Positions 42,627 through 50,935 of a DNA stretch of 64,000 nt are shown here, piece by piece. This DNA comes from Microbacterium galbinum. GTDB taxonomy: Bacteria; Actinomycetota; Actinomycetes; Actinomycetales; Microbacteriaceae. The notes beneath the pieces were generated by a model that searched no databases, was not told the DNA's origin, and was given only the letters and a program-made list of their open reading frames with translations. The first letter of the stretch is position 1; the number at the start of each line of letters is the position of its first letter. The stretch spans positions 2,315,913 to 2,379,912 of the forward strand of contig NZ_JAHWXM010000001.1 of NCBI RefSeq assembly GCF_023091225.1, written 5' to 3'. The position numbers were made by a program, and so were the translations under genes.

Positions 42627-43547
42627 TCACTTGCTCATGCCGGAGGTGAGGCCGTTGATGATCTGCTTGGTGGCCAGCAGGAACAGCACGACCAGCGGGA
42701 TCGTGGCGATCGTGAGACCCGCGAACAGCTGCGGCCAGTCGGTGGAGTACTCGCCGAAGAAGCGGGTGAGCCCGACGGGCAGCGTGTACGAGTCGCGGTC
42801 GCGCAGCAGGATCAGCGGGTAGAAGAAGTCGTTCCACACGGGCACGAAGCGGAAGACGATCACGGTCGCGAGCGCCGGACGCACGAGCGGCAGCAGGATC
42901 TGCACGAAGGTGCGGAATGGACCCGCGCCGTCGATGCGCGCCGCCTCTTCGAGCTCGATCGGCAGGGCGCGGAAGAAGACCGTCAGCACGAAGGTCGTGA
43001 ACGGGATGCCGAGGGCGCCGTACACGAGGATCAGGCTGAACACGTTGCTGGTCATCTTGAGCGAGTCGAGCAGATAGAACAGCGGCAGGATCGCGAGGTG
43101 CACCGGCAGCATGAGGCCCGAGAGGAACACCGCCTCGATGCCCCGGAAGAACTTCGCCCGCGCCCGGGCGAACGCGTAGGCCGCGAGCACCGACACGACG
43201 GTGGTCACGATGACCGAGCCGACCGTGACGGTGATCGAGTTGACGAAGTAGGTGTCGAAGGATGCCGTGATCCACGCGTTCTGGAAGCTCGTGAACGTCG
43301 GCGGCACGGGCAGGCCGAGCGGCTCGGTCGCGATCTGCTGCTGGGTGCGCAGCGAGTTGTTGACCATGAGCAGCAGCGGGCCGATCGCGACGAGCGCGTA
43401 TCCCCACAGGAACACGTTCGCGAACAGGCGTCCGATGAACGGGGTGTCGTTCGTGCGGCTCGACCGGCGTCGGGGCGCGGCGGGGCGACGGCCCGAGACG
43501 ATGGCCTCGGTGGTCGGCTCCGGGCGGGTTTCGGTGGCGGTGCTCAT
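42627..43547 (-). CDS. ABC sugar transporter permease, MalG type
   Basis: 306 residues with six helices after a 35-residue charged N-terminus. CUT1-family permease signatures are visible: VNNSLRTQQQI, AYAFARARAKFFRG, and the EAA loop ELEEAARIDGAGPFRTFVQILLPLVRPALATV. The start shares one base with the stop of the MalF-type gene. It forms the membrane channel with that protein. No ATPase gene is in the cluster, so a shared MsiK-type ATPase elsewhere in the genome is likely. Confidence 0.9.
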   Translation of the reverse strand: MSTATETRPEPTTEAIVSGRRPAAPRRRSSRTNDTPFIGRLFANVFLWGYALVAIGPLLLMVNNSLRTQQQIATEPLGLPVPPTFTSFQNAWITASFDTYFVNSITVTVGSVIVTTVVSVLAAYAFARARAKFFRGIEAVFLSGLMLPVHLAILPLFYLLDSLKMTSNVFSLILVYGALGIPFTTFVLTVFFRALPIELEEAARIDGAGPFRTFVQILLPLVRPALATVIVFRFVPVWNDFFYPLILLRDRDSYTLPVGLTRFFGEYSTDWPQLFAGLTIATIPLVVLFLLATKQIINGLTSGMSK

Positions 43548-44521
43548 CAGAACAGCTTTCGTTCGGCGCGACGCATCGTCGAGGTGATCACGACCGAGAT
43601 CACCATGATGAAGATGAAGAGGACCGTCGCGAGCGCGGAGGAGACGCCGATCGAGTTCGGGTTGCCCGACTCGAAGGCGGTGCGGTAGAAGAGCAGCATC
43701 ATCACGTCGGTCGACCCGGCCGGGGCGCCGTTGGATCCGGCGAGGGCGAACGGGATCGCCATCGCCTCCATGCTGCCGATGAAGGTGAGCACGGTGATGA
43801 TGCCGATCGTGGGCGTGAGCATCGGCAGGGTGATGTAGCGGAAGCGCTTGGCGGCGGTCGCGCCGTCGAGCGACGCGGCCTCCTCGATCTCCTCGGGGAT
43901 GCCGCCGAGCGCCGCGCCGTAGAGCAGGATCGGGAAACCGAGCCACTGCCAGGCGCTCACGAGCACGATCACCCAGATCGCGAGCTGCGGGTCGCCGAGC
44001 CACGGCAGGGCGAGGCTCTCGAGGCCCACGCCGCGCAGGATCGCGTTGACCGGACCGAACAGCGGAGACAGCATGAGCGACCACAGGTAGCCGATGACCA
44101 TCGGGCTCACGAGGTAGGGGAGCGCGAAGATCGTCTGGAAGAAGCGCTTGGTGCGCTTGCGGCGATGCAGCAGCGTCGCGATGCCGAGGCCGAGTGAGTT
44201 CTGGAAGACGAGCGCCCCGGCGAACAGCAGCAGGTTGTGCCCGAACGCGTTCCACAGCTCGGAGGCGTACGGCTCCTTCGTGAGGAGCGTGATGTAGTTG
44301 GCGACGCCGGCGAAGCCGCCCTGCTTGGTGCCCTGCCAGTCGAAGAACGAGTAGCTGAGCGCGGCGAGCATCGGGTAGAGGATCAGCACCGCGAAGAGCA
44401 CGGCCGCGGGCAGCACGAACAGCGCCGCCGTGGGGGTGCTCAGCGCGATGCCCGCGCGGGTGCGGCGTTTCGGGGCGCCCGAGGTGGCGGGGTCGCGCCG
44501 GAGGGGGAGGGTCAGGGCCAT
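43547..44521 (-). CDS. ABC sugar transporter permease, MalF type
   Basis: 324 residues. Landmarks: LYPMLAALSYSFFDWQG, FGHNLLLFAGALVFQNSLGLGIA, and the EAA loop IPEEIEEAASLDGATAAKRFRYITLPMLTPTIGI. Belongs to the CUT1 class that carries oligosaccharides. It follows the binding-protein gene by 55 bp. Substrate inferred from context to be a muropeptide or MurNAc-containing sugar. Confidence 0.9.
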   Translation of the reverse strand: MALTLPLRRDPATSGAPKRRTRAGIALSTPTAALFVLPAAVLFAVLILYPMLAALSYSFFDWQGTKQGGFAGVANYITLLTKEPYASELWNAFGHNLLLFAGALVFQNSLGLGIATLLHRRKRTKRFFQTIFALPYLVSPMVIGYLWSLMLSPLFGPVNAILRGVGLESLALPWLGDPQLAIWVIVLVSAWQWLGFPILLYGAALGGIPEEIEEAASLDGATAAKRFRYITLPMLTPTIGIITVLTFIGSMEAMAIPFALAGSNGAPAGSTDVMMLLFYRTAFESGNPNSIGVSSALATVLFIFIMVISVVITSTMRRAERKLF

Positions 44522-44576
44522 GGTGTGTCTTTCGCTCCGCGAGGGGGCGCCGGATCGACGCCCCCTCGTGTTCGGA

Positions 44577-45863
44577 TCAGGAACCCGGGGTGAACCAGGT
44601 GGAGACCCCGGACTGCAGGTCGGCGCCGAGCTGCTCGGGCGTCTTGTCGCCGAGGAACATCGCCTGGATGTCCGGGCCGAGCACTGCGGTGCCGGTCGGG
44701 TCGCCGTAGCGGAAGTCGACGAGCAGCAGGTACGGCGCCGGGTTGGCGGTGTACGCCTCGTTCATCTCCTGCATGAGCGGGTCGGAGTAGGTCACGCCCG
44801 GGAGCGCCGAGAACTGGTCGACCTCGTCGGCGACGAGCTGGCCGAACTCCGTCGTGGTCATCCAGTTGAGCAGCTCGGTCGCGGCATCCTGGTTCTCGCT
44901 CGCGGCGTTGATGCCGAAGCTGCCGTCGGCGTAGCCCGGGGTGACCGCGTGGTCGAGGGCGCTGCCGGGGGCCGGCGGCACCTCGTACACGCCCCACTCG
45001 GTGTCGGGCGCCGAGTTCTGGAACGTCGGCAGGTCGAACGAGCCGCCGGGCCACTGCGCGGCCTGGCCCGAGGTGAACTGCAGCACGGCGTCGGCGACGG
45101 CGATCGCGTTGACGTTCTTGTCGAGGTACTTCTGCATGTCCTGCACGATCTGCAGCGACGACACGTAGGCGGGGTCGGTGAAGTCGGTCTCGCCGGCGAG
45201 CACCTTCTCCTCGAAGTCGGCGCCGCCGTAGTTGGCCGAGCCCACGATGTCGTGGAACATCGGCAGCACCCAGTCCTCGCGGGCGCCGAGCGCCATCGGC
45301 GTCACGCCCTCGTCGAGCAGGGTGTCCTGCAGCTCGATGAACTCGTCCCAGTCGGTGGGCTCCTCGAGGCCCATCTCGTCGAACATCGTCTTGTTGTAGA
45401 ACATCTGCATGGTCTGGTACGCGAAGGGCACGCCGTAGGTGGCCCCGTCGTCCTTGCCCTGAGCGGCGCGCAGCACGGTCGGGTCGAACTGGTCGAGACC
45501 GTCGACGATGTCGTCGATCGGCACGATCTGCTCCGACTGGATCGCGGGCTGGATGCCGCCGTAGGCGCGCAGCATGGCGATGTCGGGTCCGTCGCTGCCC
45601 TCGAGGCCGGTGGCGAGGATCTGGTTGTACTCGGTGGGCTGGTAGCCCTCGAACTCGATGGTCACGCCGGGGTGCGATTCCTCGTACTTGTCGAAGACGG
45701 CTTCCCACTTCGGCGACGAGGATGCCTGCCAGGACCAGATCTTGAGCGTGACCTCTTCGCCGTCCCCGTCACCGCTGGACGCGGCGGGAGCGCAGCCCGC
45801 GACGGCGAGCCCGGTGACGAGAAGGCCCGCGGTGAACGCGAGTCGGGTGGTGCGGTGTCGCAT
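44577..45863 (-). CDS. ABC sugar transporter substrate-binding lipoprotein (family 1)
   Basis: 428 residues. Lipobox VAGC with Cys24 after a hydrophobic signal; it will be lipid-anchored. Family-1 pattern: TLKIWSWQASSSPKWEAVFDKYEESHPGVTIEFE, DIAMLRAYGG, YGVPFAYQTMQMFYNKTMFDEMGLEEPTDWDEF, and WPGGSFDLPTF. It is the first gene of the importer operon and its promoter region faces the RpiR-type regulator gene. Aromatic residues in the middle fit a carbohydrate ligand. Confidence 0.9.
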   Translation of the reverse strand: MRHRTTRLAFTAGLLVTGLAVAGCAPAASSGDGDGEEVTLKIWSWQASSSPKWEAVFDKYEESHPGVTIEFEGYQPTEYNQILATGLEGSDGPDIAMLRAYGGIQPAIQSEQIVPIDDIVDGLDQFDPTVLRAAQGKDDGATYGVPFAYQTMQMFYNKTMFDEMGLEEPTDWDEFIELQDTLLDEGVTPMALGAREDWVLPMFHDIVGSANYGGADFEEKVLAGETDFTDPAYVSSLQIVQDMQKYLDKNVNAIAVADAVLQFTSGQAAQWPGGSFDLPTFQNSAPDTEWGVYEVPPAPGSALDHAVTPGYADGSFGINAASENQDAATELLNWMTTTEFGQLVADEVDQFSALPGVTYSDPLMQEMNEAYTANPAPYLLLVDFRYGDPTGTAVLGPDIQAMFLGDKTPEQLGADLQSGVSTWFTPGS

Positions 45864-45969
45864 GGGAATCCTCTCGGTTGATGAGAGCCGTCGGACGGGA
45901 CCGGGGCGCTCTGCTGTGAATGCCTCTGCCCTACTTTGGGCAATGAGTTACAGAAGATCAAGGGCTTTC

Positions 45970-45984
45970 TGAAAATTCCTTTCA
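45970..45984. promoter_or_regulatory. Candidate RpiR/MurR operator in the divergent promoter
   Basis: TGAAAATTCCTTTCA is an inverted repeat with arms TGAAA and TTTCA around 5 bases. It lies in an AT-rich island (about 45930-46010) between the importer operon and the regulator gene. Binding sites of RpiR-family proteins commonly have GAAA/TTTC arms. A role in repressing both directions is inferred. Confidence 0.5.
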
Positions 45985-46015
45985 CTTATTGATTCGAATC
46001 TGCAATCCTTTTGGC

Positions 46016-46882
46016 GTGACCACCAGCGCGATGACCGCCATCCATCAGAGGCTCTCCGTGCTCACGCCCACGGAGCGCCGGATCGCCTCCCATGTGCTCG
46101 CCGATCCGCAGAGCGCGGTCGACAACTCCATCACCCAGCTGGCGCTCGCCGTGGGCACCTCGGTCGCCAGCATCGCCCGATTCACGCAGAGCCTCGGCTT
46201 CTCCGGCTACCCCGATCTGCGCCTCGCCCTCGCCACCGAGCTCGACCGCACGGCCTCCGAACGCGAGCGCTTCCAAGTGTCCGAGAGCGATGTCAGTCGC
46301 CACGACGACGCCCTCACGACCGTGCGCAAGATCGCCTTCGCCGAGGCATCCGCCATCGAGCGCACCGCGCGCCAGATCGACATCGACGTGCTCGAGACGT
46401 GCGTCGGCGCCGTGCGCGGCGCTCGCCGCATCGACATCTACGGCGCCGCGTCGAGCGGACTCGCCGCTCAAGATCTCGAGCAGAAACTGCACCGCGCCGG
46501 ACTCGTGGCCCAGGCACGCACCGATCTGCATCTCGCGCTCACCGGCGCCGCCCTGCTCGACGAGCGCGACGTCGCCATCGCGATCTCGCACTCCGGGCGC
46601 ACGCTCGAGATCGTGCAGTCGGCCGAGGTCGCCGCCCGTGCGGGCGCCACCACGATCGCGATCACCAACAACCCGCGCTCGCCGCTCGCGCGGGTCTGCG
46701 ATCTCGTGCTGTACACCGCCGTCTCCGAGTCGACCTTCCGCTCGGGCGCGATGGCCAGCCGCATCGCGCAGCTCGCAGTGCTCGACTTCCTGTTCACCCG
46801 CATCGCCCAGGCCGACTACGACACCATCGCCGACAACCTCCAGCGCACCTTCAACGCCGTCACCGACCACAGAATCGACTGA
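46016..46882 (+). CDS. RpiR/MurR-family transcriptional regulator
   Basis: 288 residues from GTG 46016; ATG at 46031 is the alternative, and neither has a good ribosome site. N-terminal HTH: LTPTERRIASHVLADP followed by NSITQLALAVGTSVASIARFTQSLGFSGYPDLRLAL. C-terminal SIS domain contains RIDIYGAASSGLAAQDLEQKL, AISHSGRTLEIVQSAEVAARAGATTIAITNN. In this family the SIS domain binds phosphosugars, in MurR MurNAc 6-phosphate. Placed between the importer and NamZ genes, it is inferred to control both. Confidence 0.85.
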   Translation: MTTSAMTAIHQRLSVLTPTERRIASHVLADPQSAVDNSITQLALAVGTSVASIARFTQSLGFSGYPDLRLALATELDRTASERERFQVSESDVSRHDDALTTVRKIAFAEASAIERTARQIDIDVLETCVGAVRGARRIDIYGAASSGLAAQDLEQKLHRAGLVAQARTDLHLALTGAALLDERDVAIAISHSGRTLEIVQSAEVAARAGATTIAITNNPRSPLARVCDLVLYTAVSESTFRSGAMASRIAQLAVLDFLFTRIAQADYDTIADNLQRTFNAVTDHRID

Positions 46883-46886
46883 TCAC

Positions 46887-48068
46887 ATGCCCGCCCTGCA
46901 CCTCGGTATCGACCGACTGATCCGCCGCGACATCCGCCCCGATCTGCTCGCCCGCCTCACCGGCGGCAGGATCGGGATGCTGACGAACGACCTCGCACTC
47001 ACCTCCGGGCTGCTGCGGGGGAGGGAGGCGCTCGCCGCGACGGGCTTCGCGTTCACGCGGCTGTTCGGACCCGAGCACGGGTTGAGCGGGCGGGCGCGCG
47101 AGGGAGAACACGTCGGCGACCTGCGCGATCCCGTCACCGGCGTCGAGGTGCGCAGCCTCTACGGCGACGCGGTGCGGCCGTCGGCATCCGATCTCGACGA
47201 CCTCGATGTCGTTCTCGTCGACCTGCCCGACGTCGGCGCCCGCTTCTACACGTACATCTGGACGATGAGCCACCTGCTCGAGGCCTGCGCCGATGCGGGC
47301 GTCGCGGTCGTCGTGCTCGATCGCCCGAATCCGCTCGGCGGGCGGCTCGATCGCGCGGAGGGGCCGATGCTCGACGAGGGCGCGCAGTCCCTCGTCGGCC
47401 GCTGGACGATGCCGATTCGCCACGGCCTCACGATCGGCGAACTCGCCCGGCACTGGGTGCGCACGCGCGGCATCGACGTCGAGCTCGAGGTCGTCGAGGT
47501 GGCGGGTCTCACCCGTGATGCGGCGATCGGCGGAGGGGAGGGCACCTGGATGCCGCCGTCGCCGAACCTGCCGAGCCCCACCACGACGCTGCTGTACCCC
47601 GGAACCTGTCTCGCCGAGGGCGTGAACGTGTCGGAGGGTCGCAGCACCGCCGTGCCGTTCCGCGTGATCGCGGCGCCGTTCATCGACGGGGAACGCTACG
47701 CCTCCGCCGTCAACGCCGCGGGCCTGCCGGGACTGGCCGCCGTGCCCTACGGGTTCACCCCGCTCGTGCGCGACCACGCGGGCGAGGCGTGCGAGGGCAT
47801 CATCCTGCACGTGACGGATGCCGAGGCGCTGCGCCCCGTGTCGGCCGGCGTGCGGTTGCTGTCGCTGATCGAGGAGCTGCACCCGGGCGCGCTCGTCGAG
47901 CGCTCGCTCGTGCCGATGCCGGGGGAGTCGGACTGGAGCCCGCTCGAGAAGCTCTTCGGTGTGCGCGGCGCCTTCGCGCAGATCGTCGCGGGCGAGTGGG
48001 ACGACCCCGCGCGCCTGGCGGTGCCGGACTGGGTGGATGCCGTCGCCGACGACCTCCTGTACGTCTGA
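46887..48068 (+). CDS. namZ: NamZ-type exo-beta-N-acetylmuramidase (DUF1343)
   Basis: 393 residues, starting 5 bp after the regulator stop. DUF1343/GH171 landmarks: RIGMLTNDLALT, RLFGPEHGLSGRAREGEHV, DVVLVDLPDVGARFYTYIWTM, VVVLDRPNPLGG, and WMPPSPNLPSPTTTLLYPGTCLAEGVNVSEGR. NamZ enzymes release MurNAc from the non-reducing end of cell-wall fragments. Unlike the secreted Bacillus enzyme, this one has no signal peptide, so it would act on imported material inside the cell. No MurQ, NagZ or MurNAc kinase gene is seen nearby. Confidence 0.87.
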   Translation: MPALHLGIDRLIRRDIRPDLLARLTGGRIGMLTNDLALTSGLLRGREALAATGFAFTRLFGPEHGLSGRAREGEHVGDLRDPVTGVEVRSLYGDAVRPSASDLDDLDVVLVDLPDVGARFYTYIWTMSHLLEACADAGVAVVVLDRPNPLGGRLDRAEGPMLDEGAQSLVGRWTMPIRHGLTIGELARHWVRTRGIDVELEVVEVAGLTRDAAIGGGEGTWMPPSPNLPSPTTTLLYPGTCLAEGVNVSEGRSTAVPFRVIAAPFIDGERYASAVNAAGLPGLAAVPYGFTPLVRDHAGEACEGIILHVTDAEALRPVSAGVRLLSLIEELHPGALVERSLVPMPGESDWSPLEKLFGVRGAFAQIVAGEWDDPARLAVPDWVDAVADDLLYV

Positions 48069-48082
48069 GCCCACCCACCCCG

Positions 48083-48173
48083 CCCCGCACGACTCCGGAG
48101 ATCCGACGAGACACGCCGCGTCGCGGCATCCGTCCCCCGGCGTGTCGCCCGAGAACTCCGAAGTCGTGCGGGG
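48083..48173. repeat. Long inverted-repeat element, class C copy 1
   Basis: 18-bp arms (CCCCGCACGACTCCGGAG at 48083-48100 and CTCCGAAGTCGTGCGGGG at 48156-48173, 17 of 18 pairs) with a nested 9-bp pair GACACGCCG/CGGCGTGTC inside. The interior is almost identical to the copy at 48834. It fills the space between two convergent genes and may act as a terminator. Confidence 0.8.
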
Positions 48174-48184
48174 GCGCGACCGGA

Positions 48185-48778
48185 TCAGCCCAGGGCGATG
48201 AGACGGTCGCAGAGTTCCGGGGACAGAGCTCGATCGGCATAGACACGTCGCCGCATGCCCGACGTGAGGGCGTAGTCGGCGGGCGCGTCTCCCTCCCAGA
48301 CCTGCGCGAGACCCACCCGCTCGAGCGTGCGCCACGACGCGCGGTTGTGGGCGAGCACGCGGGCGGTGACGGGCAGATCGGGGCGGGCGGCGGTCGCCGC
48401 GGCCAGGCCCGCACGGCCGACCTCGGTCGCGAGCCCGTGTCCCCAGGCGCCCGGAGTGAGCCGGTAACCGAGGTTCCATGCGGCGGCCTGATGCGGTCGG
48501 ATCGCAGCCCCGCCGATCCCGATGACCGTTTCGGTGTCGAGGTCTCCGAGGGGCGCGCGCAGTCGCAGCACCCACCAGCCGAGGCCGAACTCCGCCCACG
48601 ACTTTCCGTGATCGGCCGCGCGAGCCCGGCTCTGGGAGATGTCGGTCTCGACGGCCTCCGGCAGATGCGCCCACGTCGCGGGGTCGGACTGCAGCGCGAA
48701 GATCGCGTCAACGGTCCGAGCATCCGCCGAGGCGATGGGAGTGAGGATCAGCCGGTCGGTCACGGTCTCTTCGAACAC
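48185..48778 (-). CDS. GNAT-family N-acetyltransferase (RimJ/RimL type)
   Basis: 197 residues from GTG 48778. It opens VTDRLILTPIASADA, with the acetyl-CoA region NLGYRLTPGAWGHGLATEVGRAGL (a variant of the Q/RxxGxG/A motif) and the VLAHNRASWRTLERVGL helix typical of RimJ/RimL ribosomal-protein acetyltransferases and related small-molecule enzymes. The substrate cannot be predicted. It lies between two copies of the class C repeat. Confidence 0.83.
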   Translation of the reverse strand: MFEETVTDRLILTPIASADARTVDAIFALQSDPATWAHLPEAVETDISQSRARAADHGKSWAEFGLGWWVLRLRAPLGDLDTETVIGIGGAAIRPHQAAAWNLGYRLTPGAWGHGLATEVGRAGLAAATAARPDLPVTARVLAHNRASWRTLERVGLAQVWEGDAPADYALTSGMRRRVYADRALSPELCDRLIALG

Positions 48779-48833
48779 CTGCCCACGGTACCCGGGCTCG
48801 CGCCGCGGTCTACGCGTATGCGCGGGTCAGCTG

Positions 48834-48993
48834 CCGCACAACTTCGGAGATCCGACGAGACACGCCGCGTCGCGGCATCCGTCCCCCCGGCGTGTCGCCC
48901 GAGAACTCCGAAGTTGTGCGGGGGAGAAGCGAGAGCTCCGAAGTTGTGCCGGCGAGAGGCGAGAGGCGAGACCCGAGAGCTCCGAAGTCGTGC
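48834..48993. repeat. Long inverted-repeat element, class C copy 2 with two extra right arms
   Basis: Perfect 16-bp arms CCGCACAACTTCGGAG (48834-48849) and CTCCGAAGTTGTGCGG (48906-48921). Further right-arm copies follow at 48936-48949 (CTCCGAAGTTGTGC) and 48980-48993 (CTCCGAAGTCGTGC). The 56-bp interior matches copy 1 except for one added C. Confidence 0.8.
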
Positions 48994-49017
48994 AGGAGAA
49001 CAGCCGGATGCCGTCAC

Positions 49018-49335
49018 TCAGGACGCCGCGAACGCCCTCCGCGCCGCCGCGATCGCGCCCATCGCCCGGGGCCAGCCCACGTAGAACGCCAAGTGCGTGA
49101 TCGCCTCGACCAGCTCCTCCTCGGTCACGCCGTTGTCGCGGGCGAAGCCCAGGTGGAACTCGAGCTGATCGACGGCCCCGAGCGTGACGAGCGCCGACAC
49201 CGTGACGAGACTGCGGTCGCGCGGCGAGAGTTCGGGCCTGGCCCAGACCTCGTCGAACAGCACGGCATCCGTGTAGTGGGCGAGGGCCGGGGCGATGTCG
49301 CCGACGGAACGCTGCCCGCCCGTCCAGCCGGTCAT
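49018..49335 (-). CDS. Carboxymuconolactone decarboxylase/AhpD-like protein
   Basis: 105 residues from ATG 49335, overlapping the cupin stop (ATGA). CMD-family helix pattern: LSPRDRSLVTVSALVTLGAVDQLEFHLGFARDNGVTEEELVEAITHLAFYVGWPRAM. No CxxC redox pair is present, so it is of the gamma-carboxymuconolactone type, not AhpD proper. It is cotranscribed with a cupin and a zinc alcohol dehydrogenase. The substrate is unknown; similar three-gene sets are usually tied to quinone or aldehyde metabolism. Confidence 0.82.
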   Translation of the reverse strand: MTGWTGGQRSVGDIAPALAHYTDAVLFDEVWARPELSPRDRSLVTVSALVTLGAVDQLEFHLGFARDNGVTEEELVEAITHLAFYVGWPRAMGAIAAARRAFAAS

Positions 49336-49742
49336 GCGCCGACCGCCCCGTCGAACTCGGCATCCGTCACGTGCTCTTTCCACGTCGTGGTCGCCGCCGG
49401 GTCGTCGCCCGCTTCGAGGATCGCGATGTGCTCCATGAAGCAGCCGGGTGCCGCCGCGTGCCAGTGATCCTGGCCGGGCGGCGTGTAGAGCGTCTGCCCC
49501 GGATGCACCTCGATGATGTTGCCGTCGCGGTCGCCGAACCGGGCCACGCCCGAGGTCACGCGCAGGTACTGGCCGCGCGCGTGCGAGTGCCAGGCGGTGC
49601 GGGCGCCGGGCGCGAAGCGCACGAGGGCGACGGTCGCGCGCTGGCCCGCCTCGTGCGGGGCGGCGATCACGTCGAGCCAGACGTCGCCGGCGAACTGCTC
49701 CGGCGGGTTCTTCGTGGTGGGAACGGATGCTTCGATGTTCAT
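49332..49742 (-). CDS. Cupin-domain protein
   Basis: 136 residues. The conserved cupin metal motifs are present: FAPGARTAWHSHARGQYLRVTSG (two His, with Gln in place of one usual ligand Glu) and PGQTLYTPPGQDHWHAA (third His). It resembles the cupins that accompany carboxymuconolactone decarboxylase proteins. Same operon as its neighbours, with a 25-bp gap from the dehydrogenase gene. Confidence 0.85.
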   Translation of the reverse strand: MNIEASVPTTKNPPEQFAGDVWLDVIAAPHEAGQRATVALVRFAPGARTAWHSHARGQYLRVTSGVARFGDRDGNIIEVHPGQTLYTPPGQDHWHAAAPGCFMEHIAILEAGDDPAATTTWKEHVTDAEFDGAVGA

Positions 49743-49767
49743 GGTGTCTCCTCTCGAAAGCCGACGG

Positions 49768-50796
49768 TCAGTCCGTCGTCAGCAGCACCTTGGTCGCACG
49801 GCGCTCATCCATCGCCTTGTACCCCTCGGATGCCTCGTCGAGGGGCAGCGTGAGGTCGAAGACGACGCCGGGGTCGATTTCGCGATCCCAGATGAGCTGG
49901 ATCAGCTCGGGCAGGTAGGCGCGCACGGGAGCGGGCCCGCCGTGCAGGTGCACGCTCGAGAAGAACAGCTCGAAGCCGTCGAGCGAAACGTCGTGCGAGA
50001 CGCCGACGTATCCGACGTGCCCGCCGGCCCGGGTCGCGCGGATCGCCTGCTCCATCGACTCCTGCGTGCCGACGGCCTCGATCGTGCTGTGCGCACCGAG
50101 TCCGCCGGTCAGCTCCTTGATCGCGGCGACGCCGGCATCCCCCCGCTCCTCGACGATGTCGGTCGCACCGAATCTGCGCGCGAGCGCCTGCCGGTCGGCG
50201 TGCCGCGACATCGCGATGATGCGCTCCGCACCGAGCTGCTTCGCGGCGAGGATGCCGAGGAGTCCGACGGCGCCGTCACCGACGACCGCGACGGTCTTGC
50301 CGGGGCCGGCTTCGGCGGCGATGGCCGCGTACCAGCCGGTGCCGAGCACATCGGATGCCGCGAGCAGCGACGGCACGAGGTCGGCGGAGGGCTCGCCCGG
50401 CGTCTTCACGAGGGTGCCGTCGGCGAGGGGGATGCGCGCGTACTGCGCCTGGGTGCCGACGGATCCCATCATCACCTGGTGCACGCAGCGCGACTGGTAG
50501 CCCGCCTGGCAGATCTCGCAGGTGTTGTCGGAGGCGACGAATGAGCCGACGACGTAGTCTCCGGGGGCGACGGAGGTCACGGAATCGCCGACGGTCTCGA
50601 CGACACCGATGTACTCGTGGCCCATCCGCTGTCCGTGCGGGGCGAGGGGCTCGAGGCCGCGGTACGGCCAGAGGTCCGACCCGCAGATGCAGGTCGCGGT
50701 GACGCGGATGATCGCGTCGGTCGGCTCGACGATGACGGGCATCTCGAGGTCTTCGGTCCGGACATCGCCGGGGGCGTGCATGACGACTCCACGCAT
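49768..50796 (-). CDS. Zinc-dependent alcohol dehydrogenase (MDR family)
   Basis: 342 residues from ATG 50796, with AGAAGGAG upstream. Catalytic zinc region CICGSDLWPYRG and GHEYIGVVETVG; structural-zinc type segment DNTCEICQAGYQSRC (three Cys visible where four are usual). NAD(P)-binding AVVGDGAVGLLGILAAKQLGAERII. It is the first gene of an operon with a cupin and a CMD protein. The aldehyde/alcohol substrate is unknown. The gene faces the MmyB-type regulator. Confidence 0.88.
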   Translation of the reverse strand: MRGVVMHAPGDVRTEDLEMPVIVEPTDAIIRVTATCICGSDLWPYRGLEPLAPHGQRMGHEYIGVVETVGDSVTSVAPGDYVVGSFVASDNTCEICQAGYQSRCVHQVMMGSVGTQAQYARIPLADGTLVKTPGEPSADLVPSLLAASDVLGTGWYAAIAAEAGPGKTVAVVGDGAVGLLGILAAKQLGAERIIAMSRHADRQALARRFGATDIVEERGDAGVAAIKELTGGLGAHSTIEAVGTQESMEQAIRATRAGGHVGYVGVSHDVSLDGFELFFSSVHLHGGPAPVRAYLPELIQLIWDREIDPGVVFDLTLPLDEASEGYKAMDERRATKVLLTTD

Positions 50797-50869
50797 GTGG
50801 GTGGTCTCCTTCTCTGAGTGGATGCTTCCCACTGTGCGCCTCGCGCGACGGGGGAGGGAGTCCCTGCGA

Positions 50870-50894
50870 AGGGGTGTACCGGCAGGGCACCCCT
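50870..50894. promoter_or_regulatory. Inverted repeat in the ADH/regulator divergent promoter
   Basis: AGGGGTG (50870-50876) and CACCCCT (50888-50894) are complementary arms separated by 11 bp, in the 139-bp gap between the dehydrogenase and regulator starts. The position and symmetry make it a candidate binding site of the adjacent HTH protein. Confidence 0.4.
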
Positions 50895-50935
50895 CACGCC
50901 TCCCGCAGAGGCGACCTGCGACCTACCCTGAAGTC

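Noticed and set aside
46016..48068. MurQ-type etherase or NagZ in the muropeptide locus
   Set aside because: No reading frame in 41660-48778 has their motifs; the neighbours are an acetyltransferase and unrelated genes.
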